From the NCBI GenBank assembly GCA_947631615.1, contig CANRLX010000004.1, positions 1-64,000 of the forward strand: a stretch of 64,000 bases of DNA. The letters run 5' to 3'. Under the pieces are notes generated by a model. That model saw only the letters and a program-made list of their open reading frames with translations. It did not search any database and had not been told where the DNA came from. This document shows, piece by piece, positions 55,673 to 63,458 of this stretch. The position numbers and the translations under genes are program-made. How positions within the stretch are numbered: position 1 is the stretch's first letter; the number at the start of each line of letters is the position of its first letter. This DNA is from an uncultured Acetatifactor sp. (lineage in GTDB: Bacteria > Bacillota > Clostridia > Lachnospirales > Lachnospiraceae).

Positions 55673-56857
55673 TCAATAAAAGACGTGACCGCCAATATTG
55701 ATCCCTGTCAGCCCCTCGATCGGGGTTCGGAAAAACACGCACTGTCCCACGTTGGTGTAACCGGTCATAGCCTCATCCGCCGCCTGATAGCACTCTGCGG
55801 TAGCCTTGTCGGACGCAAGAGCCAGCTCCAGCCTGCCGCTCGCCACCGGAGAGAACTGTTTGTTCTGGTAGACCACGCCCACCACCGTGTCCGGAAATAC
55901 GGAGCTCAGCACCCGATTGACCACCACGCTGCCCACGGCCACCTTGCCGTCGTACGGTTCGGCTCCCGCCTCGCAGTAGATCAGATTCGCCAGAAGCTTC
56001 CGGTCCCCCTCCGCAAAGCTCACCTCGGAGATGTCCCTCCATTCGGAATTTGCCGCCGTGCGGGACAACGCCTGCTCCTCCGCCAGCTTTTTCCGCAGGA
56101 CGGTCAAGTCCTCCTCCGCCTTGCGGATCTGCGCCTCGTATTCCAGCGCTCTCTTTTCCGCATCGGAGATTTCGGAAGCGTACTGCGCAATGGAATTGGA
56201 GGTCTGATTGATCATTCCGTTCACACGGCTCTGCTCCTCCCTGGTATCCTCTTCCAGTCGTCCCAGCTCCTCGCGGTCCGCCTGCAGACGCGCTTCATGC
56301 TCCTCGATCATCTGACGGTTTTCCATATACTCATCCAGCATACGCTGCTCATATGCGGCGACGTTCTGGAAATAATCCGCGGCGTTGACCATCTCCGCAA
56401 AGCTGCCCGCGTTCAAAATGGCGGAAGCGTACTCCATGTCGCCTCTCTCATAGGCGTCCCTGGCATGAAGCACCATGTTGTTATACTGCTGTTCTTCTCT
56501 GTCTCTTGCCTCTCCAAGCGCTTTCTGCGTCTCCTGGATATCCTGTTCCTTGTCTCGGATCTGCAGTTCCAGCTCCTCCAGGCGGTTGCTCACCTGGGTC
56601 AGCTGCGATTTCAGGTTCGTCAGCTGCCCCTGAAGGGTATTGCTTTCCCCGCGCAGATTCTGCAGATTATCCCGCTCCTCGCCCAGCTGTCCCTCCAGAT
56701 TTTTCTTGTCCTCTTCTCTCTCGTCGATCTCCTGCTGGGTGGTGCTGGGATTTCCGCCACCCGTAGCCTCCACGGCAAATCTGCCGTCCGCCGGAAACAC
56801 CAGCCACGTCAAAAACGCTGTCAAGAGCAAAAGAGATGTCTTCCTTCGCCCCTTCAC
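55673..56857 (-). CDS. Secreted coiled-coil protein with SleB-type cell-wall hydrolase domain
   Basis: A secreted 394-residue protein: signal peptide (residues 1-30), a long coiled coil (about 40-265, PcsB/CwlO-like) and a C-terminal SleB/Hydrolase_2 domain (about 280-394). The catalytic Glu is in LIYCEAGAEPYDGKVAVGSVVVNRVLS (Glu 296). SleB-type enzymes are lytic transglycosylases acting on spore cortex or vegetative wall. The coiled coil suggests partnering with a membrane complex such as FtsEX, as for CwlO/PcsB; this is an inference. The start is GTG at 56857, with GAGAGG seven bases upstream. Confidence 0.87.
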   Translation of the reverse strand: MKGRRKTSLLLLTAFLTWLVFPADGRFAVEATGGGNPSTTQQEIDEREEDKKNLEGQLGEERDNLQNLRGESNTLQGQLTNLKSQLTQVSNRLEELELQIRDKEQDIQETQKALGEARDREEQQYNNMVLHARDAYERGDMEYASAILNAGSFAEMVNAADYFQNVAAYEQRMLDEYMENRQMIEEHEARLQADREELGRLEEDTREEQSRVNGMINQTSNSIAQYASEISDAEKRALEYEAQIRKAEEDLTVLRKKLAEEQALSRTAANSEWRDISEVSFAEGDRKLLANLIYCEAGAEPYDGKVAVGSVVVNRVLSSVFPDTVVGVVYQNKQFSPVASGRLELALASDKATAECYQAADEAMTGYTNVGQCVFFRTPIEGLTGINIGGHVFY

Positions 56858-56902
56858 CTCAAAACCTCTCTTTATTTAATATATGATTTCCTTTCGCTTC
56901 CT

Positions 56903-57388
56903 CTACACCTGAATGTGGATCTGCCGACCGGTTCTGCTGTAGGGCACATATTTCACCCCGGCGGAATCAAACATGCGTTTCGCGGCACGGTTGGCAGGTG
57001 TGCCCTCGTACTTGTCACAGTCGTAGACCACGGTGCGGATCCCCGCCTGAATGATCGCCTTCGCGCACTCATTGCAGGGAAACAGGGATACGTACAGCTT
57101 GGTCCCCTCCAGCGACCCTCCCCTGTAGTTCAGGATCGCATTCAGCTCGCTGTGGGTCACGTAAGGGTACTTGGTCTCCAGCTCCTCGCCCTCCCTGTCC
57201 CACGGATAGTCCTCGTCCGAGCAGCCGCACGGCAGACCGTTATATCCCATGGAAAGTATCTTGTTGTCGCTGCTGACGATGCAGGCTCCCACCTGTGTAC
57301 TGGGGTCCTTGGAGCGCATACCCGACAGGTGCGCCACCCCCATGAAATATTCGTCCCAGCTGATGTAATCCGCTCGCTTTTTGGTCAT
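56903..57388 (-). CDS. comEB: dCMP deaminase (ComEB-like)
   Basis: A zinc deaminase converting dCMP to dUMP for thymidylate synthesis. Zinc ligands are visible: His 79 and catalytic Glu 81 in THSELNAI, Cys 105 and 108 in FPCNECAKAI. The N-terminal DPSTQVGACIV and NGLPCGCSDEDYPWDREG are typical of the family. Length of 161 residues is normal. It lies in a minus-strand run downstream of rpiB (42-base gap). Confidence 0.93.
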   Translation of the reverse strand: MTKKRADYISWDEYFMGVAHLSGMRSKDPSTQVGACIVSSDNKILSMGYNGLPCGCSDEDYPWDREGEELETKYPYVTHSELNAILNYRGGSLEGTKLYVSLFPCNECAKAIIQAGIRTVVYDCDKYEGTPANRAAKRMFDSAGVKYVPYSRTGRQIHIQV

Positions 57389-57430
57389 TTGCTCCCATTC
57401 TCCTCCGTGTACCGCGCCCCGGTCACTCGC

Positions 57431-57859
57431 TTATTCGATCATGTCCACCCGTCTGCAGTGGCGCCCCTCGCCGGAGAAAGGCACGCTCAGAAACGTGTCC
57501 ACGATCTCTTTCGCCAGATTCTCTCCCACGATTCCCGCGCCCAGCGACAGCACATTGGCATTGTTGTGGAGCCTCGTCATCTTAGCGGAATAGGGATCCG
57601 CGCACAGCGCGCAGCGCACCCCCTTCACCTTGTTCGCCACCATGCTCATGCCGATGCCGGTGGTGCAGATCACGATCCCTCTCTCGCACTCGCCGGACGC
57701 CACCGCCTTCGCCACCGCCTGTCCAAACACCGGATAGTCACAGCTCTCCCTGCTGTGGCACCCCATATCCTTCACCGAAAATCCGTTCTGCTCCAGATGG
57801 GCAATCAGCTTTTCCTTCAACTCATATCCGCCATGGTCGCTTCCAATCGCTATCATCAT
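57431..57859 (-). CDS. rpiB: Ribose-5-phosphate isomerase B
   Basis: Interconverts ribose-5-phosphate and ribulose-5-phosphate in the pentose phosphate pathway. MIAIGSDHGGYELKEKL and the catalytic cysteine GIVICTTGIGMSMVANKVKGVRCALC (Cys 65) identify the RpiB/LacAB family. Length of 142 residues is normal. GGAGGAAAG precedes the tandem ATGATG. A 15-bp tandem repeat lies directly upstream, in the gap from the Sua5-type gene. Confidence 0.95.
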   Translation of the reverse strand: MMIAIGSDHGGYELKEKLIAHLEQNGFSVKDMGCHSRESCDYPVFGQAVAKAVASGECERGIVICTTGIGMSMVANKVKGVRCALCADPYSAKMTRLHNNANVLSLGAGIVGENLAKEIVDTFLSVPFSGEGRHCRRVDMIE

Positions 57860-57870
57860 CTTTCCTCCGC

Positions 57871-57945
57871 TTACCGCAACTATCCTTACCGCAGCTATCC
57901 TTACTGTAATTATCCCTACTGTAACTATCGTTTCCTAACTTATCG
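57871..57945. repeat. 15-bp tandem repeat between the Sua5-type gene and rpiB
   Basis: Five 15-bp units follow each other: TTACCGCAACTATCC, TTACCGCAGCTATCC, TTACTGTAATTATCC, CTACTGTAACTATCG and a diverged TTTCCTAACTTATCG. The last unit covers the stop codon of the 57935-59017 gene. Confidence 0.85.
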
Positions 57946-59017
57946 TTTCCTGGAGCGTCACCACTCTGTGCCCCGCCGCCTTTAACAGCCGGTTCATGAT
58001 GGCCTGCCCAAAGCCTTCTCTTGCAAAGCTCTCCGAGTAGATCCTGGTGACTCCCTCATTGTCAAATTCGCGCAGCACCGCGTACAGGCAGTGCGCGATG
58101 CTCTCCTCGTCCGTCCGGCTCCCCACGCTCTTGACCACATCCGCGCGGTAGGAACAAAGCCGTTCCTCGGTGCCGATGACGCCGACCTTTTCCCCCGCCC
58201 TTTGATCCGCCGACACCTGGCCGTTGATATAGGCAGCCACCGCCTCCGGCTCTCCCTCCACCAGTGTCAGGATCCCCTTGGGGGCATAGTGGCGGTATTT
58301 CATGCCGGGAGCCTTGGGAGCCTGTCCGCTGTCATTCGTCATAATTGTGACATCCGTGTCGATTTCCTGCCCGAGGGCATCGGAAAGCATCTCCACGGTG
58401 ATATACCCCGGGCGAAGTACCTTAGGCGGCGAAACGGTCAGATCTACGATCGTGGACTCCAGCCCGATCTCTCCCTCCCCGCCGTCTATGATGGCGTCGA
58501 TCCGCCCCATCATATCCTCCGCCACGTATTTGGCCGCGGTGGGACTGGGCTTTCCGGAGAGATTTGCGCTGGGCGCCGCCACGTAGCCGCCGCTGCAGGC
58601 GATCAGTCTGCGGGCCACCGGATCGGAGGGCATACGGACCGCCACGGTGTCCAGACCTCCGGTGGTCTCATAAGGCACCTCCTCCGTTTTTTGGAGGATC
58701 ATCGTCAGCGGCCCCGGCCAAAAGCTTTCCGCCAGGCGAAACGCCTCCCGGGGAATGTTCCGCGCGATCCGCTCCATATCTTCCAGCCTGCAGATATGGA
58801 CGATCAGAGGATTGTCGGAGGGGCGTCCCTTGGCGGCATAAATCCTGCGCGCCGATTCCGGATTCAGGGCGTCTCCCCCCAGCCCATACACGGTCTCCGT
58901 GGGGAACGCCACCAGACCGCCCTTTTGGATAATCTCCCCCGCCTCCTGCAGAGCCTTTTCCTCCGCGTCAGACAGGTCGTCCACATCCTTCTCTACTTTG
59001 ATCCATCTCGTATCCAT
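57935..59017 (-). CDS. tsaC: L-threonylcarbamoyladenylate synthase, Sua5-type
   Basis: Makes threonylcarbamoyl-AMP for t6A37 modification of ANN-decoding tRNAs. The YrdC domain (about residues 20-210) has GGLVAFPTETVYGLGGDALNPESARRIYAAKGRPSDNPLIVHI and PSANLSGKPSPT. The C-terminal Sua5 domain (about 240-360) follows APGMKYRHYAPKG. Length of 360 residues fits the two-domain Gram-positive form (YwlC). The SD is weak. In Bacillus ywlC also lies near rpiB, as here. Confidence 0.94.
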   Translation of the reverse strand: MDTRWIKVEKDVDDLSDAEEKALQEAGEIIQKGGLVAFPTETVYGLGGDALNPESARRIYAAKGRPSDNPLIVHICRLEDMERIARNIPREAFRLAESFWPGPLTMILQKTEEVPYETTGGLDTVAVRMPSDPVARRLIACSGGYVAAPSANLSGKPSPTAAKYVAEDMMGRIDAIIDGGEGEIGLESTIVDLTVSPPKVLRPGYITVEMLSDALGQEIDTDVTIMTNDSGQAPKAPGMKYRHYAPKGILTLVEGEPEAVAAYINGQVSADQRAGEKVGVIGTEERLCSYRADVVKSVGSRTDEESIAHCLYAVLREFDNEGVTRIYSESFAREGFGQAIMNRLLKAAGHRVVTLQETIS

Positions 59018-59078
59018 GAGAGCACACTTCCCAAGATTTTATAATCATGTATAGTATAACACAGCCGGAGCCAAAAGG

Positions 59079-59132
59079 AAAGAGGCAGAAAAAACCTTGC
59101 GGCCCACCGGACCGGATCGTTTCTGCCCCTCT
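59079..59132 (-). terminator. Probable terminator after cwlD
   Basis: On the complement GGCAGAAA (59127-59120 side) pairs with TTTCTGCC (59091-59084), extended outward by G-U and A-U pairs, around a GC-rich loop; a pyrimidine-rich TCTTTCCTTTT follows. It lies shortly after the cwlD stop codon. Confidence 0.5.
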
Positions 59133-59154
59133 TCCCCAAAAAAGCATACCGCCG

Positions 59155-59859
59155 CTATGTCTCCGTGTTTAAATATTGCAGGATTCCGATGGCAACGGCC
59201 CATGCGACTTCCTTCTGGTAATCGTCCGACACAAGCTTCTCCGCCTCCTCCCGATTGGAAAGGAAACCACATTCCACAATGACAATCGGCACCGCCGTCT
59301 TTTTCAGCAGATAATAGCTGTCATTCGCCTTGACCTGACGCTTGTTCTCGGGATCCGTCGTCTCGACCAGCCGCGTCTGTATGTACTCCGCCAGCCTCTG
59401 CCCCTCCCTGCTGCCGTCATAGTAAAAGACCTGCGCCCCGTGCACATACTCCTCCGGATAGCTGTTCTGATGAATACTCACCGTCACCAGGGGATTGGCC
59501 TCGTCGATCAGCGCAATGCGCTGTTTCATGTCCTGCACCTTCTTGTTCGGCGCGTCGGCATCGTACAACCCCTCGTCCGATTCCCGGGTCATGACCACCT
59601 TGATATCGTTGGCCTCCAGATACTGCTTCACCAGCAGAGCGATCCGCAGATTGAGATCCTTTTCCAGCGCATTGTTAATGCCCACCTTCCCGGGATCGTT
59701 TCCGCCGTGCCCCGCATCGATCACCACGCACCGCTCACCGTTTTCGGCGATCCCCGCTCCCGCCGCGCTCTGCGCCGCCTCCCGCCCCACCACGAACATG
59801 GAGACAAGAAGCAGACATCCCATGACCAGGGAGAACACCTTATTCTGAAACTCCGTCAT
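59155..59859 (-). CDS. cwlD: N-acetylmuramoyl-L-alanine amidase, CwlD-like
   Basis: A 234-residue Amidase_3 enzyme with an N-terminal signal/anchor helix (about residues 8-25). The zinc motif is VVIDAGHGGNDPG (His 51), with a Glu in NNALEKDLNL, the His in VSIHQNSY and the catalytic Glu in IVIVECGFLSNREEAEKL. Size and sequence fit CwlD, which with PdaA forms muramic-delta-lactam in spore cortex. CGGGAAGTACT precedes the ATG. It is followed by a probable terminator, and the GH18 gene lies upstream on the same strand. Confidence 0.88.
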   Translation of the reverse strand: MTEFQNKVFSLVMGCLLLVSMFVVGREAAQSAAGAGIAENGERCVVIDAGHGGNDPGKVGINNALEKDLNLRIALLVKQYLEANDIKVVMTRESDEGLYDADAPNKKVQDMKQRIALIDEANPLVTVSIHQNSYPEEYVHGAQVFYYDGSREGQRLAEYIQTRLVETTDPENKRQVKANDSYYLLKKTAVPIVIVECGFLSNREEAEKLVSDDYQKEVAWAVAIGILQYLNTET

Positions 59860-59927
59860 AGTACTTCCCGTTTTGTTTTTGTACTATATATATGCCCTCA
59901 CTGTCGGGCGAAAGAACCGCCGGATCT

Positions 59928-61616
59928 CTATAAGCTCACATACACCTTGAGGAGATCCCAGATCGCGGAATTGCCGAAGCCAAGCCTCCACACGGCGACT
60001 CCTCCCAGCTCCTTCGCCTCCATCACATTCAGCTTCGCGCTGATGGACTGGGCATCTTCCACCCAAACCTGGCAAAGGGTGCTCCCCTCCTGCCACTCCG
60101 CGTAATTTTGTCCGGTGGTCTCATCCCACACCGGCGCCACTCCTCTGCGGCTCAGATAATCCGCAGTCTGGTTCAAAAACAGGGTCTCATCCGTGACCTG
60201 ATCCCCCTCCGTCCGCCAAATGCGCGTGTAGAACGGAAGCGCATTGACCACCTTTTGGGAGGGCACCTCCTCCAGCGTCCGGTCCAGGCCGTTGGAGACA
60301 TAGCTCAGGCTCGCCACGCTTCCCGCTTCGCCGCATCCGTGCCAGTGCTCGTCGTAGCCCATGATGATCACGTAGTCCGCGATCTGGCCCTGAATGTCCA
60401 GCCTGTAATAATCGTTAAAATCGAAGGGGACATAGTTGTCCACGGAAAGCACCAGGCCCTTTTGCCTGCAGGCCACGGACAGCTCGCGCAAAAACTGTAC
60501 ATAGTGGATGCCGCATTTGGAATCCAGCGATTCAAAGTCCACATTGATGCCGTCCAGCCCCAGCCTTCCCGCCTCTTCGGCCAGGCTGTCCACCAGGCGC
60601 TGCCTCTTTGCCGTAGAGGACAGAACCGCCAGCTCGTCCACCTCTACGCCGGAATTAAAGTTGTCCACCACGCCCCACACCTGCAGTCCCATCCCGTGGG
60701 CTTGGGCAACGTAATCGGAGCTTCCGAAGCTCCTGTAGCCTCCCTCATTGTCGTTCAGGGCAAACCAGGTGGGCGCGATCACGTTCATCCCATGGGCATT
60801 TGCCGTCACCTCGCCCAGGCTCTCGTTGCCCCCCAGACTGTAGACAGCGTGGAAGCCAAGGCTCACCTTCCCGTCCATCGCCACTGAGGTATACTCCGGC
60901 GCTTCATAGAAATCCACCGCCGTCTCCGCCTCCGTATGCACATTCGCGAGCCGCTTATTCTCCACGTACCCAATGACGGAGTCCGAGGTCTTTACCTTGC
61001 TCCAGGTCTCCATCTCCTCCAGGATCTCCACGGGGTCTCCCGCCGCCAGCTCACACAAAATCGGGCTCTTGATGCCTCCCAGCGTCCTCAAAGCCGTCGC
61101 CTTCTTGATCTCCGCCGTCTGGTGTTCCCCCCACTGGGTGTACACCTGGACATGACGGTCGAACACCTCATAGGAATAATTGGTGAAAAGCTGCACATAG
61201 TCGGCCGCCACATACACCTTGTCGTTCTCACAAAAGGCGATGGTGCAGCCCATATCCTCCGCTCCCGAGGCGCCGGTATACACGCTCTCCCCCAGATTTA
61301 CCCGGGTGGTGCCCACCGCGTCGGTGTACAAAAGCAGATTTTCCTCCGGATCCACATAGAAGATCTCATTCATATATTTGTGGATGGTGTCCAGATCAAA
61401 ATAGCACACCTGGTCCCTGATGAGCGCCTTCTCCTCCACCATCTCATTCTGCAGGATAATGGCGCTCTCCTCTCCGGACACCTGATAAAATTCATTCCAG
61501 TCCGCCAGCTCCTTGCTGTAGGAGTATTTATGATAGAGCGGCCTGCCCACCGCGATCCCCCCAATGACCAGGATCAGCACAAGCGCTACCGCTATTGTTA
61601 TCAGTCTCTTTTTCAT
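59928..61616 (-). CDS. GH18-family wall glycosidase with SH3 domain
   Basis: A membrane-anchored 562-residue protein: an N-terminal helix (MKKRLITIAVALVLILVIGG), an extracytoplasmic stalk domain, an SH3-like domain (about 170-225) and a GH18 barrel (about 250-562). The GH18 catalytic strand reads LDGINVDFES (Asp 355 to Glu 362); the acid Glu is present but the second Asp of DGxDxDxE is Asn, as in SleL/YaaH-like peptidoglycan N-acetylglucosaminidases. The start is set at ATG 61616 with GAGAGG nine bases upstream; the longer TTG reading enters the leader. A 22-bp palindrome lies upstream. Confidence 0.85.
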   Translation of the reverse strand: MKKRLITIAVALVLILVIGGIAVGRPLYHKYSYSKELADWNEFYQVSGEESAIILQNEMVEEKALIRDQVCYFDLDTIHKYMNEIFYVDPEENLLLYTDAVGTTRVNLGESVYTGASGAEDMGCTIAFCENDKVYVAADYVQLFTNYSYEVFDRHVQVYTQWGEHQTAEIKKATALRTLGGIKSPILCELAAGDPVEILEEMETWSKVKTSDSVIGYVENKRLANVHTEAETAVDFYEAPEYTSVAMDGKVSLGFHAVYSLGGNESLGEVTANAHGMNVIAPTWFALNDNEGGYRSFGSSDYVAQAHGMGLQVWGVVDNFNSGVEVDELAVLSSTAKRQRLVDSLAEEAGRLGLDGINVDFESLDSKCGIHYVQFLRELSVACRQKGLVLSVDNYVPFDFNDYYRLDIQGQIADYVIIMGYDEHWHGCGEAGSVASLSYVSNGLDRTLEEVPSQKVVNALPFYTRIWRTEGDQVTDETLFLNQTADYLSRRGVAPVWDETTGQNYAEWQEGSTLCQVWVEDAQSISAKLNVMEAKELGGVAVWRLGFGNSAIWDLLKVYVSL

Positions 61617-61666
61617 ATCGGATATCCTCTCATTCTCTCCCAAAAATCGTTTCAGGGTCTGGCGCT

Positions 61667-61688
61667 TCGGGGCGCATATGCGCCCCGA
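61667..61688. repeat. 22-bp perfect palindrome upstream of the GH18 gene
   Basis: The core GGGGCGCATATGCGCCCC is flanked by TC and GA to give 22 perfectly symmetric bases. It lies 50 bases upstream of the chosen GH18 start. It could be a dimeric regulator's operator or a very stable leader hairpin. GCACCGG/CCGGTGC arms further upstream (about 61709-61736) form another stem. Confidence 0.85.
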
Positions 61689-61757
61689 GACCGCCGTCCC
61701 TTTGCACCGGACAGTTTTATTCTAACACACCGGTGCTTTTCCGTCATTACTAAATTT

Positions 61758-61995
61758 TGATAAAATCTCACCTTTTTCAACATGAGAGGCAACCCTGTTT
61801 CCGACATCCGGTGAGATCCCTCGTATTGACACGCTTTCCCTGCCGGGGCCTGACCAAAAACCCTGTGATATATCTCCCTGCCCCGCGTCCCAAAGATACC
61901 GGCGTGCCGTTTGCACAGAATGACTATAGATTCCTTCGGCAGTACTCGAACCCGTAAAGGATCCGTAAAAAATTACTAGCACAAAACATGTTTAA
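61758..61995 (-). ncRNA. Candidate structured RNA with own terminator
   Basis: On the complement, behind a TATAAT at 62006-62001, the sequence folds into several consistent stems. These are UCCUU-UA-CGG with CCG-AAGGA; GGCACGC (61908-61902) with GCGUGUC (61834-61828); and inside that GGGGC with GCCCC. A 3' stem AUCUCACC (61817-61810) with GGUGAGAU (61772-61765) is followed by UUUU, like a terminator. A weak GTG-started frame (61982-61722) overlaps it, but structure explains the sequence better. It resembles no riboswitch I can confirm (c-di-AMP ydaO landmarks are missing). A raiA-type RNA is a possibility from memory only. Confidence 0.5.
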
Positions 61996-62029
61996 AATGA
62001 ATTATAAATGTGAAAAGTATTAGTTGAAT

Positions 62030-62239
62030 TACCAGAATCGGCACGTATCTGCCTGTAAGACATCCTCCATATAAACAGGTCAATTATCAAAGTTTCCGCA
62101 TATCCTATCATAAGAGGGCTATGCGCAGACTACTCCTGTGACCAAACAAAAAGGATGAAATAGAGCGAACGCTCCTGAAAATCAACCAGAGTTAAGACTG
62201 CCGCCTCCTTCCCCGTACAGAGTACCGAAGGCATCTATG
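62030..62239 (-). ncRNA. Candidate rod-like structured RNA
   Basis: Starting at a consensus promoter, the complement sequence pairs its ends: UCGGUACUCUG near the 5' end with CAGA and GUGCCGA near the 3' end. Inner helices CAUCCU/AGGAUG, GGUCA/UGACC and an apical GCAUAGCC/GGAUAUGC build a rod with large internal loops; a small hairpin GAGC-GUUC-GCUC sits on the 5' side. The layout recalls 6S RNA, but I cannot confirm the family. No open frame explains the segment. The ends are approximate. Confidence 0.5.
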
Positions 62240-62245
62240 AGTTAG

Positions 62246-62274
62246 ATTATAAGAGATGGAAAACTATTTGGCAA
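62246..62274 (-). promoter_or_regulatory. Sigma-A promoter reading into the RNA candidates
   Basis: On the complement TTGCCA (62274-62269) and a perfect TATAAT (62251-62246) are 17 bases apart. No protein start follows within a normal leader distance. Confidence 0.78.
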
Positions 62275-62351
62275 GTACCAATTTCCATTTTTTGACAAAA
62301 AATTATAAAAAAAAGTAAAGTGGCCCGCTGTCTATTGACTAAAAGCACCCG

Positions 62352-62368
62352 AAAGTATAAGATACTTT
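62352..62368 (+). promoter_or_regulatory. Inverted repeat upstream of mecA, possible operator
   Basis: AAAGTAT and ATACTTT flank three bases. TTGACT (about 62336) precedes it and TATAAG overlaps it, so a bound protein would block a promoter here. The sequence does not match CtsR or HrcA sites. Confidence 0.4.
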
Positions 62369-62411
62369 TAACCAAAGGTTTTTTTCATTTTCAAGAAAGA
62401 AAGGCTGTTGT

Positions 62412-63134
62412 ATGAAGATAGAAAAGGTAAATGAAAATCAGATCCGCTGCACGCTGACCCGCGAGGATCTGGCGAGCCGTGAACTGAAGATCAGCGAGCT
62501 TGCATATGGAACCGAGAAGGCCAAAAACCTTTTCCGCGACATGATGCAGCAGGCAAATTTTGAGTTTGGCTTTGAGGCGGAGGATATCCCGCTGATGATA
62601 GAGGCGATCCCCTTAAACTCCGAGTGCATCGTCCTGGTCATCACCAAGGTGGAGGATCCCGAGGAGCTGGACACCCGCTTCTCCCGCTTTGCCCCCTCCG
62701 TCACGGAGGACAGTGACAGCGAGGAATATGAGGGGGACTCCCCCGACGAGATGCTGGATTTGTTCCGCCGTCTCAAGGATCCCAGACGTCCCGCACCGGA
62801 GGCAGGAGCCGCTCCCGCCGCGCCGGAGCCGGAGGATAAAAACCGCACGCTGATGTTTACGATGGATTCCCTCCAGCAGGCAATGACCGTGGCCGCCATC
62901 ACCGCGCCCAGGTTTCATGGGATCAGCGCGCTCTACAAGGACGATCGCCTCGGAAACTATCTGCTCGTGCTCACCCAGGGCGAGGAGACCCGAGAGACCT
63001 TTGACCGCACCTGCAACATCATCTCCGAGTACGGAAGCCTCCGGCGCAGTCCCGCCGGCAGCCGCACCTATCTGGAGGAACATTTTGAGGCGCTGATCGC
63101 CGAAAATGCTCTGCAGGCCCTTTCCGGAGAATGA
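62412..63134 (+). CDS. mecA: Adaptor protein MecA
   Basis: A 240-residue adaptor that in Firmicutes hands substrates such as ComK or Spx to the ClpCP protease. The N-terminal domain reads MKIEKVNENQIRCTLTREDLASRELKISELAYGTEKAKNLFRDMMQQANFEFGF. After an acidic linker (about residues 95-145), the C-terminal domain has MFTMDSLQQAMTVAAITAPRFHGISALYKDDRLGNYLLVL. AAAGG precedes the ATG. Upstream, the inverted repeat AAAGTAT-AAG-ATACTTT (62352-62368) could be an operator, and two overlapping promoter-like sequences occur. A terminator follows. Confidence 0.93.
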   Translation: MKIEKVNENQIRCTLTREDLASRELKISELAYGTEKAKNLFRDMMQQANFEFGFEAEDIPLMIEAIPLNSECIVLVITKVEDPEELDTRFSRFAPSVTEDSDSEEYEGDSPDEMLDLFRRLKDPRRPAPEAGAAPAAPEPEDKNRTLMFTMDSLQQAMTVAAITAPRFHGISALYKDDRLGNYLLVLTQGEETRETFDRTCNIISEYGSLRRSPAGSRTYLEEHFEALIAENALQALSGE

Positions 63135-63192
63135 AAAGCATATAGGCATATAAAGCGTGTAATAGAAAAATAATAGAAGAAGAAATAGAAAA

Positions 63193-63238
63193 AGAGCTGC
63201 CGCATCGTCCGGATCCCGGGGTGCGGCAGCTTCTTTTC
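63193..63238 (+). terminator. Rho-independent terminator after mecA
   Basis: AGCTGCCGCA (63195-63204) pairs with TGCGGCAGCT (63222-63231), followed by TCTTTTCT. It lies 60 bases after the mecA stop codon. Confidence 0.85.
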
Positions 63239-63420
63239 TCTCTTAGTTCTCTTTGTTCTTTCTTGGTTCTCTTTCCGTTCTTTCTTGGTTCTCTTTCCGT
63301 TCTCTCTTGGTTCTCTCTCAGCTCTTTCTTGGTTCTGTTTTGCTTCTCTTTTGGTTCTTTTCCAGTTCTTTCTTGGTTTTCTCTCAGTTTTCTCTCAGTT
63401 TTCTCTTGGTTCTTTCTCGG
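63236..63420. repeat. 11-bp tandem array, about 17 units
   Basis: The plus strand reads as consecutive 11-mers with consensus TTCTYTCTTGG (for example TTCTTTCTTGG, TTCTCTTTCCG, TTCTCTCTCAG, TTTTCTCTCAG); one unit is 9 bases. The array lies between the mecA terminator and the DUF1858 stop codon. Because 11 is not a multiple of 3 and the units lack stops, all plus frames stay open, which is not evidence of coding. Confidence 0.9.
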
Positions 63421-63458
63421 CTCTCCCTTTGGGCTTTTCAGAGACGGGCGCCGTCTCC

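Noticed and set aside
61930..61965. tRNA-like T-arm GGGTTCGAGTACTGC
   Set aside because: The flanking bases do not form a five-pair T stem and no anticodon or acceptor arm is present.
61722..61982. An 86-codon minus-strand protein gene (GTG start)
   Set aside because: No SD, no recognisable domain, and the segment is better explained by paired RNA stems. Kept only as part of the RNA candidate.
61750..61990. c-di-AMP (ydaO-yuaA) riboswitch ahead of the wall glycosidase
   Set aside because: The neighbour gene would fit, but the conserved GCUAAC...GGAGGC and GGGGUGAAU landmarks are not found on either strand.
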